Assembly: GCA_045119215.1 (NCBI GenBank)
Contig: JBGVDD010000068.1
Coordinates: 1 to 26,360, forward strand
Length of the DNA stretch: 26,360 bases
Reading direction: 5' to 3'
Source: RUG11237 sp045119215
GTDB lineage: Bacteria; Bacillota; Clostridia; Lachnospirales; Lachnospiraceae
This document shows positions 15,391 to 22,649 of the stretch, in pieces. A model generated the notes under the pieces. That model did no database searches. It saw only the letters and a list, made by a program, of their open reading frames with translations, and was not told the origin of the DNA. Position numbers and translations under genes: made by a program. Within the stretch, counting starts at the first letter, position 1, and each line of letters opens with the position of its first letter.

Positions 15391-17790
15391 ATGATACAGC
15401 AAAATGATGAAATTCTCCAGGACGCCTTGGGACTGCTGTTGGATAGATATCATAAAATCATGCGCATAAATTTGACCACGGATACGATTGAAGAAGTGGG
15501 GGTTAGAGAGGACGAAGTAAAGGAGACATCTTTGGAAGGCAAAAGTTTATCGGAGTGGTTTTTGGATTTTGCCCATTCTGAGAACATCTACGATGAGGAC
15601 AGAGAGGAATTTATAGCATTTGTAAATTTTAATTATCTGACACAAGAATTAGAAAAAAAGAAACATGTGAGTATGCATTATCGGAGAAGAGCGGGAGATA
15701 AATATCACTGGGTTGCTATGGAGATTCAAAAAACCGCAGAATATACCTCTGCGAATCAAGTTTTAATGCTTTTTGTTCGTGATATTCATGAAGATTTTGT
15801 AGGGCAGTTAGATAAGTTGTTGGAAAATACCTTAAGGGCTGTTTACTCTGTGAGAGTAAATTTGACACAGAATACTTGTGAGACGGGAAAATATGATGAA
15901 TTTATAGAAGACGCTGTCGATTATATATCTGATAAGTATAAAGACATTTACGTTCAAACGTTCCAAAGGGACACGTTGATAAAAAAATTTTGGAATGGAC
16001 AAACCAAAGTATCATTAGAACACGTATTTTACCAGAAGAAAAAAGAAAGATGTTTTCTGCAAACAACAGTTGAAATGGTGGAAAACAGTTATACAGGTGA
16101 TATTGAAGCTGTGTTATATGGGTTTGATATTACACAGGAATATATTAGCAGAAAACTACCGGAGCTTTTATACCAAAGTGAGTTTGAGAGTGTGTCGATT
16201 ATAGATGCACCGAATCATACATATACATTGCAGAAGTTTGACATGGTGAATGATTTAGAAAAGAATACTTTTGTTGATTATGACAAAGTGAGAAGGGGCC
16301 AACTGGAACGTTATGTTCCCAAGGAAGATGCAGAGATGTTTCTTCAGTTTACAGAGTTGCCTACCATTTTGGAAAACTTAAAGGAAAAACGGGAGTACGA
16401 GTTTACCATATACCATTCAGACGCAGATGGAAATAAACGGCTAAAAAAGTATAAATATCTATATTTTGAAGAGAGTATGGGTGTCCTACTAAATACTGTA
16501 GAGGACGTTACCCATTTGATGGAAAAGGATGTACTGACCGGAGGATTAAACCGTCGTGGATTTATACGGATTGCCACAGAGATTATTCAAAACAGCCGGG
16601 AGAACCAACAGTTTGCAGTAGTATATATAAATGTGAATAATTTTAAGGCAGTGAATGAAATGTTTGGTATGGAAGGGGGAGATGAGTTATTACAGCATGT
16701 ATACAATTATATGGTGGATTCTTCCTTTCATCCTTTGGTAGTGGGACGGTTAGAAGCAGATCATTTTGTTTGTCTGTTAGAGCAAAAATACTTAGATTAT
16801 GATAAAATATGTGAATTGTGTAAGCATCTGTATTCTAGTCATGGAAAAACGTTTACTGTATACGCAAAATGCGGTGTGTATTTGGTGGAAGACAAGAATA
16901 TGAAAGTGAGCGGTATGTGTGACCGGGCAAAATTGGCCAAGAAATATATTACAGATGAATATATTCAGCCCTATGCGGTTTATGATGATTCCATGCATGT
17001 GGCCTATATGGATAAATCGGAAGTACTAAGTGATGTGAACAGTGCTCTGGATAATAACGAATTTAAGGTTTATTATCAGCCGGTGTATGAGGCGAAAACA
17101 AAAAAACTGGCATCAGCAGAGGCTCTGGTGCGTTGGGTACATCCAAAGCGGGGAGTGGTTTCGCCGGGATTATTTATACCTGTATTGGAGGAAAGCGGTC
17201 ATATTTCACGTATCGATTACTTTGTGGAAAGCAGCGTAAAAAAATTTTTGAAAAGACGTATGGAGAATCATCTGCCTGTAGTTTCAGTTTCAGTGAACCT
17301 GTCCTGGATGGATTTTTATGATATCAATATGATGAATACATTGCTTCAGGATATGAAAGAAGGTAAGGTGGCAAAAGGTATGGCGCGCTATGAAGTGACA
17401 GAGACTTCTTATGCGGCATTGAACCAGTATGACCACAATATGCTTCATTCACTAAAACAAATGGGAGCCAAAATTTTATTGGATGATTTTGGAAGCGGAT
17501 ACTCTTCTTTTAGTACAGTGAGAGATTATGACTTTGATATTATAAAACTAGATATGGGTTTTGTACAACAGATTGGTGAAAGTGAAAAGGCAGAAGGTAT
17601 TATTCATTCTGTGATAGATATGGCACATCATATGAACACGAAAGTCATTGCAGAGGGAGTGGAGACGAAAGAACAGGTTGATTTTTTGGTTGTACATGAT
17701 TGTGATTATATCCAGGGATATTATTTTTCGAAACCTTTGCCAGAAGCAGAATTTGAAAAACTATTGGATTCTGAACAACTGGCAGAGTAG
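15391..17790 (+). CDS. c-di-GMP phosphodiesterase with degenerate GGDEF and intact EAL domain
   Basis: The protein has 799 residues. The first 370 or so contain two or three PAS-like sensory modules with no transmembrane segment, so it is probably cytoplasmic. A GGDEF domain spans about 380-540, but the active-site motif reads RLEADHF instead of R-x-GGDEF, so it should not make c-di-GMP. The EAL domain (about 550-795) has all the key motifs: AEALVRW, VSVNLS, YEVTET, LDDFGSGYSS, IIKLD, AEGVET and QGYYFSKP. It should therefore hydrolyse c-di-GMP, with the degenerate domain perhaps acting as a GTP-sensing regulator, as in known cases. I start at 15391 behind GGGAGAGG. In motile Firmicutes such enzymes control the motile-sessile switch. 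Confidence 0.92.
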   Translation: MIQQNDEILQDALGLLLDRYHKIMRINLTTDTIEEVGVREDEVKETSLEGKSLSEWFLDFAHSENIYDEDREEFIAFVNFNYLTQELEKKKHVSMHYRRRAGDKYHWVAMEIQKTAEYTSANQVLMLFVRDIHEDFVGQLDKLLENTLRAVYSVRVNLTQNTCETGKYDEFIEDAVDYISDKYKDIYVQTFQRDTLIKKFWNGQTKVSLEHVFYQKKKERCFLQTTVEMVENSYTGDIEAVLYGFDITQEYISRKLPELLYQSEFESVSIIDAPNHTYTLQKFDMVNDLEKNTFVDYDKVRRGQLERYVPKEDAEMFLQFTELPTILENLKEKREYEFTIYHSDADGNKRLKKYKYLYFEESMGVLLNTVEDVTHLMEKDVLTGGLNRRGFIRIATEIIQNSRENQQFAVVYINVNNFKAVNEMFGMEGGDELLQHVYNYMVDSSFHPLVVGRLEADHFVCLLEQKYLDYDKICELCKHLYSSHGKTFTVYAKCGVYLVEDKNMKVSGMCDRAKLAKKYITDEYIQPYAVYDDSMHVAYMDKSEVLSDVNSALDNNEFKVYYQPVYEAKTKKLASAEALVRWVHPKRGVVSPGLFIPVLEESGHISRIDYFVESSVKKFLKRRMENHLPVVSVSVNLSWMDFYDINMMNTLLQDMKEGKVAKGMARYEVTETSYAALNQYDHNMLHSLKQMGAKILLDDFGSGYSSFSTVRDYDFDIIKLDMGFVQQIGESEKAEGIIHSVIDMAHHMNTKVIAEGVETKEQVDFLVVHDCDYIQGYYFSKPLPEAEFEKLLDSEQLAE

Positions 17791-17829
17791 TTACATAAAC
17801 ATAAATATACATATCAATAGACATTTCGG

Positions 17830-17863
17830 AAAAAGACATCGGTTAATGTACCGATGTCTTTTT
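17830..17863. terminator. Bidirectional terminator between convergent genes
   Basis: AAAAAGACATCGGT pairs perfectly over 14 bp with ACCGATGTCTTTTT around a six-base loop. T runs follow in both directions. The stem contains the last codons and stop of the LytTR gene on the - strand. Confidence 0.88.
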
Positions 17864-18577
17864 GTTAAATATATATTCCTCGTATAAGTTTCGGATCTCA
17901 TTTTTAGTTTTTTTTGTAATGGGAATCCGGGTTTTGTCTTTCATTATAAAGTCGCAGTTGTCAACAGATACAGCGTAATCCATGTTAATCAAGTATCCTC
18001 GACAGCTAATCAAAAATTCCTCATGGGCCAGCAAAGGGGTTGTAAAGTTGTCGAAAGAGGAACGTACTCTGCTTTCGGAACCGTCCTTCATAGTAAGATT
18101 CACATAGTGACCGTTAGCGGTACAATACATAATATCAGACAGTAAAAATTTGAAAGTATTTTTGCCGTCAACATATTCTATGTAAGGATTTTGGATGATG
18201 GACTTAAAACAGTCGCAAAACAAAAGCAACTGTTCAAAATCTTCATATTTATATGGCTTTAACAGATACCCGGAAGCTTTTACCAAAAAACTTTCGATGG
18301 CATAGTCAGGACAGGAGGTAGTGAAAAAGATGGCAACCTTCTCATCGTACTGTCGTATTCTTTTGGCTACATCCATTCCGCTCATTTCATGCATGTAGTA
18401 ATCAATAAAAATCACATCACAATCCACGGTGCTATCGTCGGCAAAGAAATCTTCACCGGATTCGTATTCTGTTATGGTATACTGGGTGGTGATACCTTGC
18501 TCTTTGAAAAATCTTTTTAAAAAATGTATCAGAATTACTCTGTCTGTGGCAATATCATCCAAGATTATTATATTCAT
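17843..18577 (-). CDS. LytTR-family response regulator
   Basis: The protein has 244 residues: a receiver domain (about 1-120) and a LytTR DNA-binding domain (about 140-238). The receiver has acidic Asp7 and Asp8, phospho-acceptor Asp59 in VIFIDYYM, Thr87 and Lys107 in LLKPYKY. The LytTR part has YVDGKNTFKF, IMYCTANGHYVNL and LISCRGYLINMDY. Such regulators usually control peptide quorum sensing, bacteriocins or surface functions, and normally pair with a membrane kinase of the AgrC type, which is absent here. I start at MNIIILDD (18577), preceded by GGAGAG on the - strand, rather than the longer form starting at 18619. The last seven codons lie in the shared terminator. Confidence 0.9.
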   Translation of the reverse strand: MNIIILDDIATDRVILIHFLKRFFKEQGITTQYTITEYESGEDFFADDSTVDCDVIFIDYYMHEMSGMDVAKRIRQYDEKVAIFFTTSCPDYAIESFLVKASGYLLKPYKYEDFEQLLLFCDCFKSIIQNPYIEYVDGKNTFKFLLSDIMYCTANGHYVNLTMKDGSESRVRSSFDNFTTPLLAHEEFLISCRGYLINMDYAVSVDNCDFIMKDKTRIPITKKTKNEIRNLYEEYIFNKKTSVH

Positions 18578-18617
18578 ACAGTCTCTCCTATTCTTAGATA
18601 ACTCCCCACACCGATAC

Positions 18618-18646
18618 ATATTAGCAAAAATTATTCTTAATGTACA
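18618..18646 (-). promoter_or_regulatory. Putative promoter for the LytTR regulator
   Basis: On the - strand TGTACA is followed after 17 bases by TAATAT, about 40 bases before the start codon. The -35 box matches the consensus at four of six positions. Confidence 0.4.
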
Positions 18647-18878
18647 GAATTTTTTTGAAAGAATATAAAATAATTACTTAAAAATTCATAATAATGAAAG
18701 AAAAATAATCCTTTTGTTGCCAAAAAACCATCTTTTAATGCCAAAATATTGCGAAAGTATGGCATAAATGTTAAGGTGAAGTGGAGGAGAGATATAAATA
18801 ATTAATATCAAACGGAGACGATAAAGGAGAAGTATTTAGTATCCATTTATCACTTAGATGCTGGGGAGTATTTAAGAT

Positions 18879-18908
18879 ATGAGCGTATTAGAAAAAGGAC
18901 ACCTTTAA
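18879..18908 (+). CDS. Possible nine-codon leader ORF ending in a terminator
   Basis: ATG at 18879 follows GGGGAG (spacing 10) and encodes MSVLEKGHL, with its stop inside the loop of the hairpin at 18892-18923. This geometry resembles a leader peptide in an attenuator, but the arsR promoter lies downstream of the terminator, so readthrough would be additional to it. It could equally be chance. The surrounding 18647-18878 stretch holds AGGAGAG-like purine runs and otherwise nothing I recognise. Confidence 0.2.
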   Translation: MSVLEKGHL

Positions 18909-18923
18909 AGAGGTGTCCTTTTT
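18892..18923 (+). terminator. Strong hairpin terminator upstream of arsR
   Basis: AAAAAGGACACCT pairs perfectly with AGGTGTCCTTTTT around TTAAAG, giving U runs on both strands. It has no recognisable gene immediately upstream on +, so it ends an unidentified short transcript, such as a small RNA starting after 18650, or blocks antisense transcription from the arsR side. Confidence 0.75.
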
Positions 18924-18936
18924 CTGTTGTAAATGC

Positions 18937-18992
18937 TTGACCAGGGGGTAAAAATTTGATAATATAACATACATATGAACAGATATTCATAT
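18937..18992 (+). promoter_or_regulatory. arsR promoter with SmtB/ArsR-type operator
   Basis: TTGACC and TAATAT are separated by 17 bases. The inverted repeat ATATGAA-6-TTCATAT at 18973-18992 lies just after the -10 box, at the expected transcription start. This matches the known SmtB/CzrA-like operator pattern ATATGAACA-4-TTCATAT closely, with the left half reading ATATGAACA. Binding by the product of the next gene would block RNA polymerase until metal releases it. Confidence 0.8.
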
Positions 18993-19059
18993 TGTGGCGT
19001 TTTGATTTATGAAAATGGTTCAGATGATATTGAAAGATATCAGAAAGAGGATGTAAAGA

Positions 19060-19404
19060 ATGGAAGAAAAAGAGTTTCTTCATGTTCATGAAGATGTGAT
19101 AGCAAAGGTACAGGAGAAAATGCCGGATGAAGAAAGACTGTATCATTTGGCAGAATTTTATAAAGTATTTGGGGATATCACCAGGGTGAAAATTTTGTTT
19201 GTTTTGTTACAGGGAGAAGTGTGTGTGTATGACATTGCATGTCTGTTAGAGATGACACAGTCGGCAATTTCCCATCAGCTGCGTGTGCTAAAGCAGATGC
19301 AGTTAGTAAAGTGTCGAAGAGATGGAAAAACCATGTTTTATTCTCTGGCAGATGATCATATAGAAAATATTCTGCGTTTGGGCATGGAACATATTTGTGA
19401 ATAG
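19060..19404 (+). CDS. ArsR/SmtB-family metal-responsive repressor
   Basis: Winged-helix repressor of 114 residues. The recognition region is VYDIACLLEMTQSAISHQLRVLKQ (about 56-79), and the wing has CRRDGKTMFYSL. The C-terminal helix has D98-x-H100-x10-H111-x2-E114, which is the alpha-5 metal site of SmtB/CzrA Zn(II)/Co(II) sensors. The alpha-3 site is incomplete: GEVCVYD keeps one Cys (Cys55) where Cd/Pb sensors of CadC type have two. So Zn or Co sensing is more likely than Cd or As. Its own operator overlaps the promoter. The usual partner, a P-type ATPase or CDF exporter, is absent; a HAD hydrolase follows 27 bases later. Confidence 0.9.
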   Translation: MEEKEFLHVHEDVIAKVQEKMPDEERLYHLAEFYKVFGDITRVKILFVLLQGEVCVYDIACLLEMTQSAISHQLRVLKQMQLVKCRRDGKTMFYSLADDHIENILRLGMEHICE

Positions 19405-19431
19405 GTGAGGAGAAAGAAAGGAGAAATGGAT

Positions 19432-20193
19432 ATGAAATACGATAATTATTTATTTGATTTATATGGTACGCTGGTGGATATTCATACAGATGAACAGCAT
19501 TCAGAAGTATGGGAGCGTCTGGCAGTATTTTATGGCTATTATGGGGCAAAATATACAGCAGAAGAACTGGAAAAGTCTTATTTTGAAATCATTAATAGAC
19601 AGGAAGGTGTTTTAAAGGGAGACAACCATGAAATGTTTCCGGAACTTCAAATTGAAGATGTGTTTATGGAATTGTTTACCCAAAAAGGTGTAAATGTGCA
19701 GAAAGAATTGGCAGTTTGTGCTGGTCAGTTTTTCCGTATCCTGTCTACAGAATATATCCGACTATATGATGGGGCGGTAGATTTGTTGCAGTTTTTGAAA
19801 GAACAAGGGAAAAAGGTATACCTTTTGTCCAATGCACAGCGTATTTTTACAGAGTATGAAATGCGACTTCTAGGAATTTATGATATGTTTGATAAGGTTT
19901 ATATTTCATCTGATTACCGTTGTAAAAAGCCGGATATTGATTTTTATAATGCCTTGTTAAATGAAGAAAATCTGGATAGAAACAAAACCATAATGATTGG
20001 AAATGATAATAGATGTGATATTGAAGGAGCTGCAAAAGCCGGATTGGATTCCTTTTATATTCACTCTAATATTTCACCGGAAGTGAAGGATTTTTCTGCT
20101 ATTAAGAGTACATATTTGTTGAAGGAAATGGATTTGAGAAAGGTTCAGGAAATGCTGAAAAATCCACCTTGTAACAGTTCAGCCATAGGCTAA
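19432..20193 (+). CDS. HAD-superfamily hydrolase, haloacid-dehalogenase-like
   Basis: The protein has 253 residues. Motif I is FDLYGTLVD with nucleophile Asp9 but Tyr11 instead of the second Asp that HAD phosphatases use as acid/base. The D-x-Y-G-T form is seen in L-2-haloacid dehalogenases and in some uncharacterised HAD proteins. Motif II is LLSNAQ, motif III KKPD and motif IV GNDNRCDIEGA. I start at ATG 19432, eight bases after AAAGGAG; ATG 19426 is too close to it. It is translated from the arsR transcript. The last seven residues (CNSSAIG) and the stop codon come from the mobile element at 20171-20304, so its natural C-terminus has probably been replaced. Substrate unknown. Confidence 0.85.
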   Translation: MKYDNYLFDLYGTLVDIHTDEQHSEVWERLAVFYGYYGAKYTAEELEKSYFEIINRQEGVLKGDNHEMFPELQIEDVFMELFTQKGVNVQKELAVCAGQFFRILSTEYIRLYDGAVDLLQFLKEQGKKVYLLSNAQRIFTEYEMRLLGIYDMFDKVYISSDYRCKKPDIDFYNALLNEENLDRNKTIMIGNDNRCDIEGAAKAGLDSFYIHSNISPEVKDFSAIKSTYLLKEMDLRKVQEMLKNPPCNSSAIG

Positions 20194-20312
20194 ACTGTTA
20201 CGAAATCGGGCAATGCCGACAAATGCAAAATTGCCCGATTTTTGTTAAATGCACATTTTTGCACGGTCAGTGCAGTAAATGCGCAGACCTGCCTGAACTG
20301 TTACTTCACCTT
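20163..20312. mobile_element. 134-bp MITE-like element (copy C) with flanking direct repeats
   Basis: The element at 20171-20304 begins GTAACAGTTCAG and ends with its exact complement CTGAACTGTTAC. The 8 bases at left (TCCACCTT) and right (TTCACCTT) match at 7 of 8 positions. Inside are a hairpin at the left end (GTAACAGTTCAGCC / GGCTAAACTGTTAC, one mismatch), a complete terminator (20203-20243), and TGCAC-type short repeats (20250-20282). It is non-coding. It has inserted at the 3' end of the HAD gene. The ends resemble those of copy A at position 2183, differing at base 6. Confidence 0.75.
20203..20243 (+). terminator. Terminator carried by the mobile element
   Basis: AAATCGGGCAAT pairs perfectly with ATTGCCCGATTT across a 15-base loop, followed by TTTG. 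It ends arsR-HAD transcription and uses the same stem as the terminator at 4858-4896. Confidence 0.85.
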
Positions 20313-20392
20313 TGCAAAATTAACAAAAAAAGTATCGAGTTTCAAAAAAAATTGTGCATATGGGAAATTTTCAAAGGGATAAAAATTGACAC

Positions 20393-20421
20393 TTGAATAG
20401 TGGGAAAGTAATGTGTATACT
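20393..20421 (+). promoter_or_regulatory. Promoter of pyk
   Basis: TTGAAT and TATACT are separated by 17 bases, about 94 bases before the pyk start. An overlapping TTGACA at 20386 has a 24-base spacer and is less likely. The rest of 20305-20514 holds nothing else that I recognise. Confidence 0.6.
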
Positions 20422-20514
20422 TTTAATGGTATGCGAAGTTTTACAAAGTTTATTACTAACTTTCATATTGTAAATTATATAAAATATCCAACTTAGGAGA
20501 GGAGAATTATCAGA

Positions 20515-21993
20515 ATGAGAAGAACAAAAATCGTATGTACTCTTGGTCCATCTGCCAACACAGAAGAAGCAATTAAGTCATTAGCTTTAGCTGGTATGAA
20601 CGTGGCAAGACTTAATTTTTCACATGGTGATTTCGAAGAACATGGTGGAAGATTTGAAAGATTAAAGAAGGTTAGAAAGGAATTAGCACTTCCAATCGCT
20701 GCACTTCTTGACACAAAGGGACCAGAAATCAGAATTGGTACATTCTACAACGATGACCACAAAAGAATTGATATTGAAGAAGGACAGACATTTACACTGA
20801 CAGGTAGAGATGGTGTAGAAGGAACAAACGAAATTGTATCTCTTACTTACAAAGAACTTGCACATGATATCAAGCCAGGTGGAAAGATTCTTCTTGATGA
20901 TGGTTTAATCGAACTTGAAGTTGTTAAGATTGATGATTTAGACATTATCTGTAAGGCTATCAATGGTGGTAACATCGGAGGTAAGAGAGGAGTAAACGTG
21001 CCTAACTTACACATCAATATGCCATTCGTTAGTGAAAAGGATTACGCAGATATCGTATTTGCTGTAGAACAGGGATTTGACTTTATCGCAGCTTCTTTCA
21101 CAAGAACAGCAGAGGACGTTCTTCAGGTTAGAAAGATTATCGCTGATCAGAAAAAGGATCACGTAAAGATTATTGCTAAGATTGAAAATCAGGAAGGTGT
21201 AGACAATATAGACGAAATTCTGGAAGTCGCCGATGGAGTGATGATTGCCCGTGGTGATTTGGGTATTGAGGTTCCTCAAGAACGAATTCCTGGTATTCAG
21301 CGTCAACTTATCAAGAAATGTACGTTGGCAAAGAAGCCGGTAATCGTAGCTACCCAGATGTTGCACACAATGATAAACAATCCGCGTCCTACCCGTGCCG
21401 AAGTTACAGATATTGCGAATGCAATCTATTATCGTACAGATGCTTTGATGTTGAGCGGGGAGACAGCCTATGGCAAATATCCGGTTGAGGCAGTTCGTAC
21501 AATGACCAAGATTGCAGCTCAAGCCGAGAAAGACAAGTCGCAAGAAAACAATATCAAGATACCTTTGATACCTGGTTCTAATGATGTTACTGCTTTTTTG
21601 GCTAAACAAGCGGTAAAAGCAACAAATAAGCTAAATATCAAAGCAATCATTACCGATAGTTTCAGCGGACGTACAGCACGTAACTTGGCTGCTTTCCGTG
21701 GAAAGTATCCTGTGCTTGCTATCTGTTATAAGGAAAAAACCATGCGTCACTTAGCCTTGTCGTATGGCGTAGAAGCTATTTATATGCCTGAAAAGGCAAA
21801 CGGACAAGCATACTACTTTGCTGCTTTACGTAAGTTGATGGACGATGGTGTTCTTTCTGAAAACGACATGGTAGCCTATTTGAGCAGTGGTAAGCAAGGT
21901 GCAAGAACCTCTTTCCTCGAAATCAATGTGGTAGGTGATGTATTAGGATATGGGTTGGATTATGTATTGCCTAATAGAAACCGTTATTTATAA
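20515..21993 (+). CDS. pyk: Pyruvate kinase, chimeric between two phyla
   Basis: The 492-residue frame is intact and reads as a complete pyruvate kinase, which converts phosphoenolpyruvate and ADP to pyruvate and ATP. LGPSANT, LNFSHGD and LLDTKGPEIR lie in the N-terminal part. The Mg/phosphoenolpyruvate motif KIENQEG is at residues 222-228, followed by MIARGDLGIEVP. The first ~220 residues look like the Lachnospiraceae enzyme; the remainder looks like the Bacteroides-type enzyme (TQMLHTMINNPRPTRAEVTDIANAIYYRTDALMLSGETAYGKYPVEA). All 12 Arg codons before the motif are AGA, and 13 of 15 from position 21247 are CGN. Its start follows AGGAGAGGAG. I think it is two genes joined by assembly and does not exist as one gene. 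Confidence 0.9.
   Translation: MRRTKIVCTLGPSANTEEAIKSLALAGMNVARLNFSHGDFEEHGGRFERLKKVRKELALPIAALLDTKGPEIRIGTFYNDDHKRIDIEEGQTFTLTGRDGVEGTNEIVSLTYKELAHDIKPGGKILLDDGLIELEVVKIDDLDIICKAINGGNIGGKRGVNVPNLHINMPFVSEKDYADIVFAVEQGFDFIAASFTRTAEDVLQVRKIIADQKKDHVKIIAKIENQEGVDNIDEILEVADGVMIARGDLGIEVPQERIPGIQRQLIKKCTLAKKPVIVATQMLHTMINNPRPTRAEVTDIANAIYYRTDALMLSGETAYGKYPVEAVRTMTKIAAQAEKDKSQENNIKIPLIPGSNDVTAFLAKQAVKATNKLNIKAIITDSFSGRTARNLAAFRGKYPVLAICYKEKTMRHLALSYGVEAIYMPEKANGQAYYFAALRKLMDDGVLSENDMVAYLSSGKQGARTSFLEINVVGDVLGYGLDYVLPNRNRYL
21134..21246. other. Inter-phylum junction zone inside pyk
   Basis: The last Firmicute marker codon (AGA in VRK) ends at about 21132, and the first Bacteroidetes marker codon (CGT in IARG) begins at 21247. 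Between them lies highly conserved coding sequence for KIIAKIENQEGVDNIDEI, which both phyla can share in long exact matches. Everything downstream, gene order included, is Bacteroidetes. This is the typical place for a short-read assembly graph to switch genomes. Confidence 0.85.
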
Positions 21994-22001
21994 GAAAGCG
22001 A

Positions 22002-22640
22002 ATGAAAGAAACCGATGCTCTTGATGAATATATCCTTCAGCATATCGATGAGGAAACCGATTATCTGAAAGCACTCTACCGGGACACGCACGTTAAACTG
22101 CTTCGTCCTAGAATGGCCTCGGGTCATTTACAAGGAAGAATGCTCAAGATGTTTGTGCGGATGATTCGTCCCAAACAGATTCTCGAGATAGGTACCTATA
22201 GTGGATATTCAGCTCTTTGCTTAGCCGAAGGTTTGGAAGATGGAGGTATGTTGCATACATTCGAGATTAATGATGAGCAGGAGGATTTTACTCGACCATG
22301 GTTAGAGCAATCGCCTTATGCCGATAGGATAAAGTTCTATATAGGTGATGCTTTGGAATTGCTCCCACAGATGGATATTACTTTCGACCTGGCTTTCGTC
22401 GATGGCGACAAACGAAAGTATATCGAGTATTACGAACAAGTTTTGAAGATGTTGTCTCCCGGAGGTTATATTATTGCAGATAACACGTTATGGGATGGTC
22501 ATGTGCTGGAAGAACCTCACCATACAGACATGCAGACAATAGGAATAAAGAAGTTTAATGATTTAGTTGCTACAGACAAACGTGTAGAAAAGGTAATTCT
22601 CCCATTGAGAGATGGTTTGACTATAATAAGAAAAAAATAA
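22002..22640 (+). CDS. Class I SAM-dependent O-methyltransferase
   Basis: The protein has 212 residues and resembles catechol/caffeoyl-CoA type O-methyltransferases (PF01596). The SAM-binding loop is LEIGTYSGYSALCLA (about 61-75), followed by TFEINDEQ, the metal-binding FVDGDKRKYIEYYE and IIADNTLWDGHV. The physiological substrate of this bacterial branch is generally unknown. It starts 8 bases after pyk and is followed 9 bases later by rbfA, and I recall the same order pyk-methyltransferase-rbfA-permease in Bacteroides genomes. No Shine-Dalgarno sequence is visible, which suits Bacteroidetes. Confidence 0.9.
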   Translation: MKETDALDEYILQHIDEETDYLKALYRDTHVKLLRPRMASGHLQGRMLKMFVRMIRPKQILEIGTYSGYSALCLAEGLEDGGMLHTFEINDEQEDFTRPWLEQSPYADRIKFYIGDALELLPQMDITFDLAFVDGDKRKYIEYYEQVLKMLSPGGYIIADNTLWDGHVLEEPHHTDMQTIGIKKFNDLVATDKRVEKVILPLRDGLTIIRKK

Positions 22641-22649
22641 GAAATAGAT

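Noticed and set aside
21007..21609. 200-codon ORF on the - strand opposite pyk
   Set aside because: It is a shadow frame that runs across the chimeric junction with no protein family.
20515..21993. Natural horizontal transfer making a hybrid pyruvate kinase
   Set aside because: The whole downstream block is ordinary Bacteroidetes core genome and the switch sits at a motif conserved between phyla, so assembly error is simpler.
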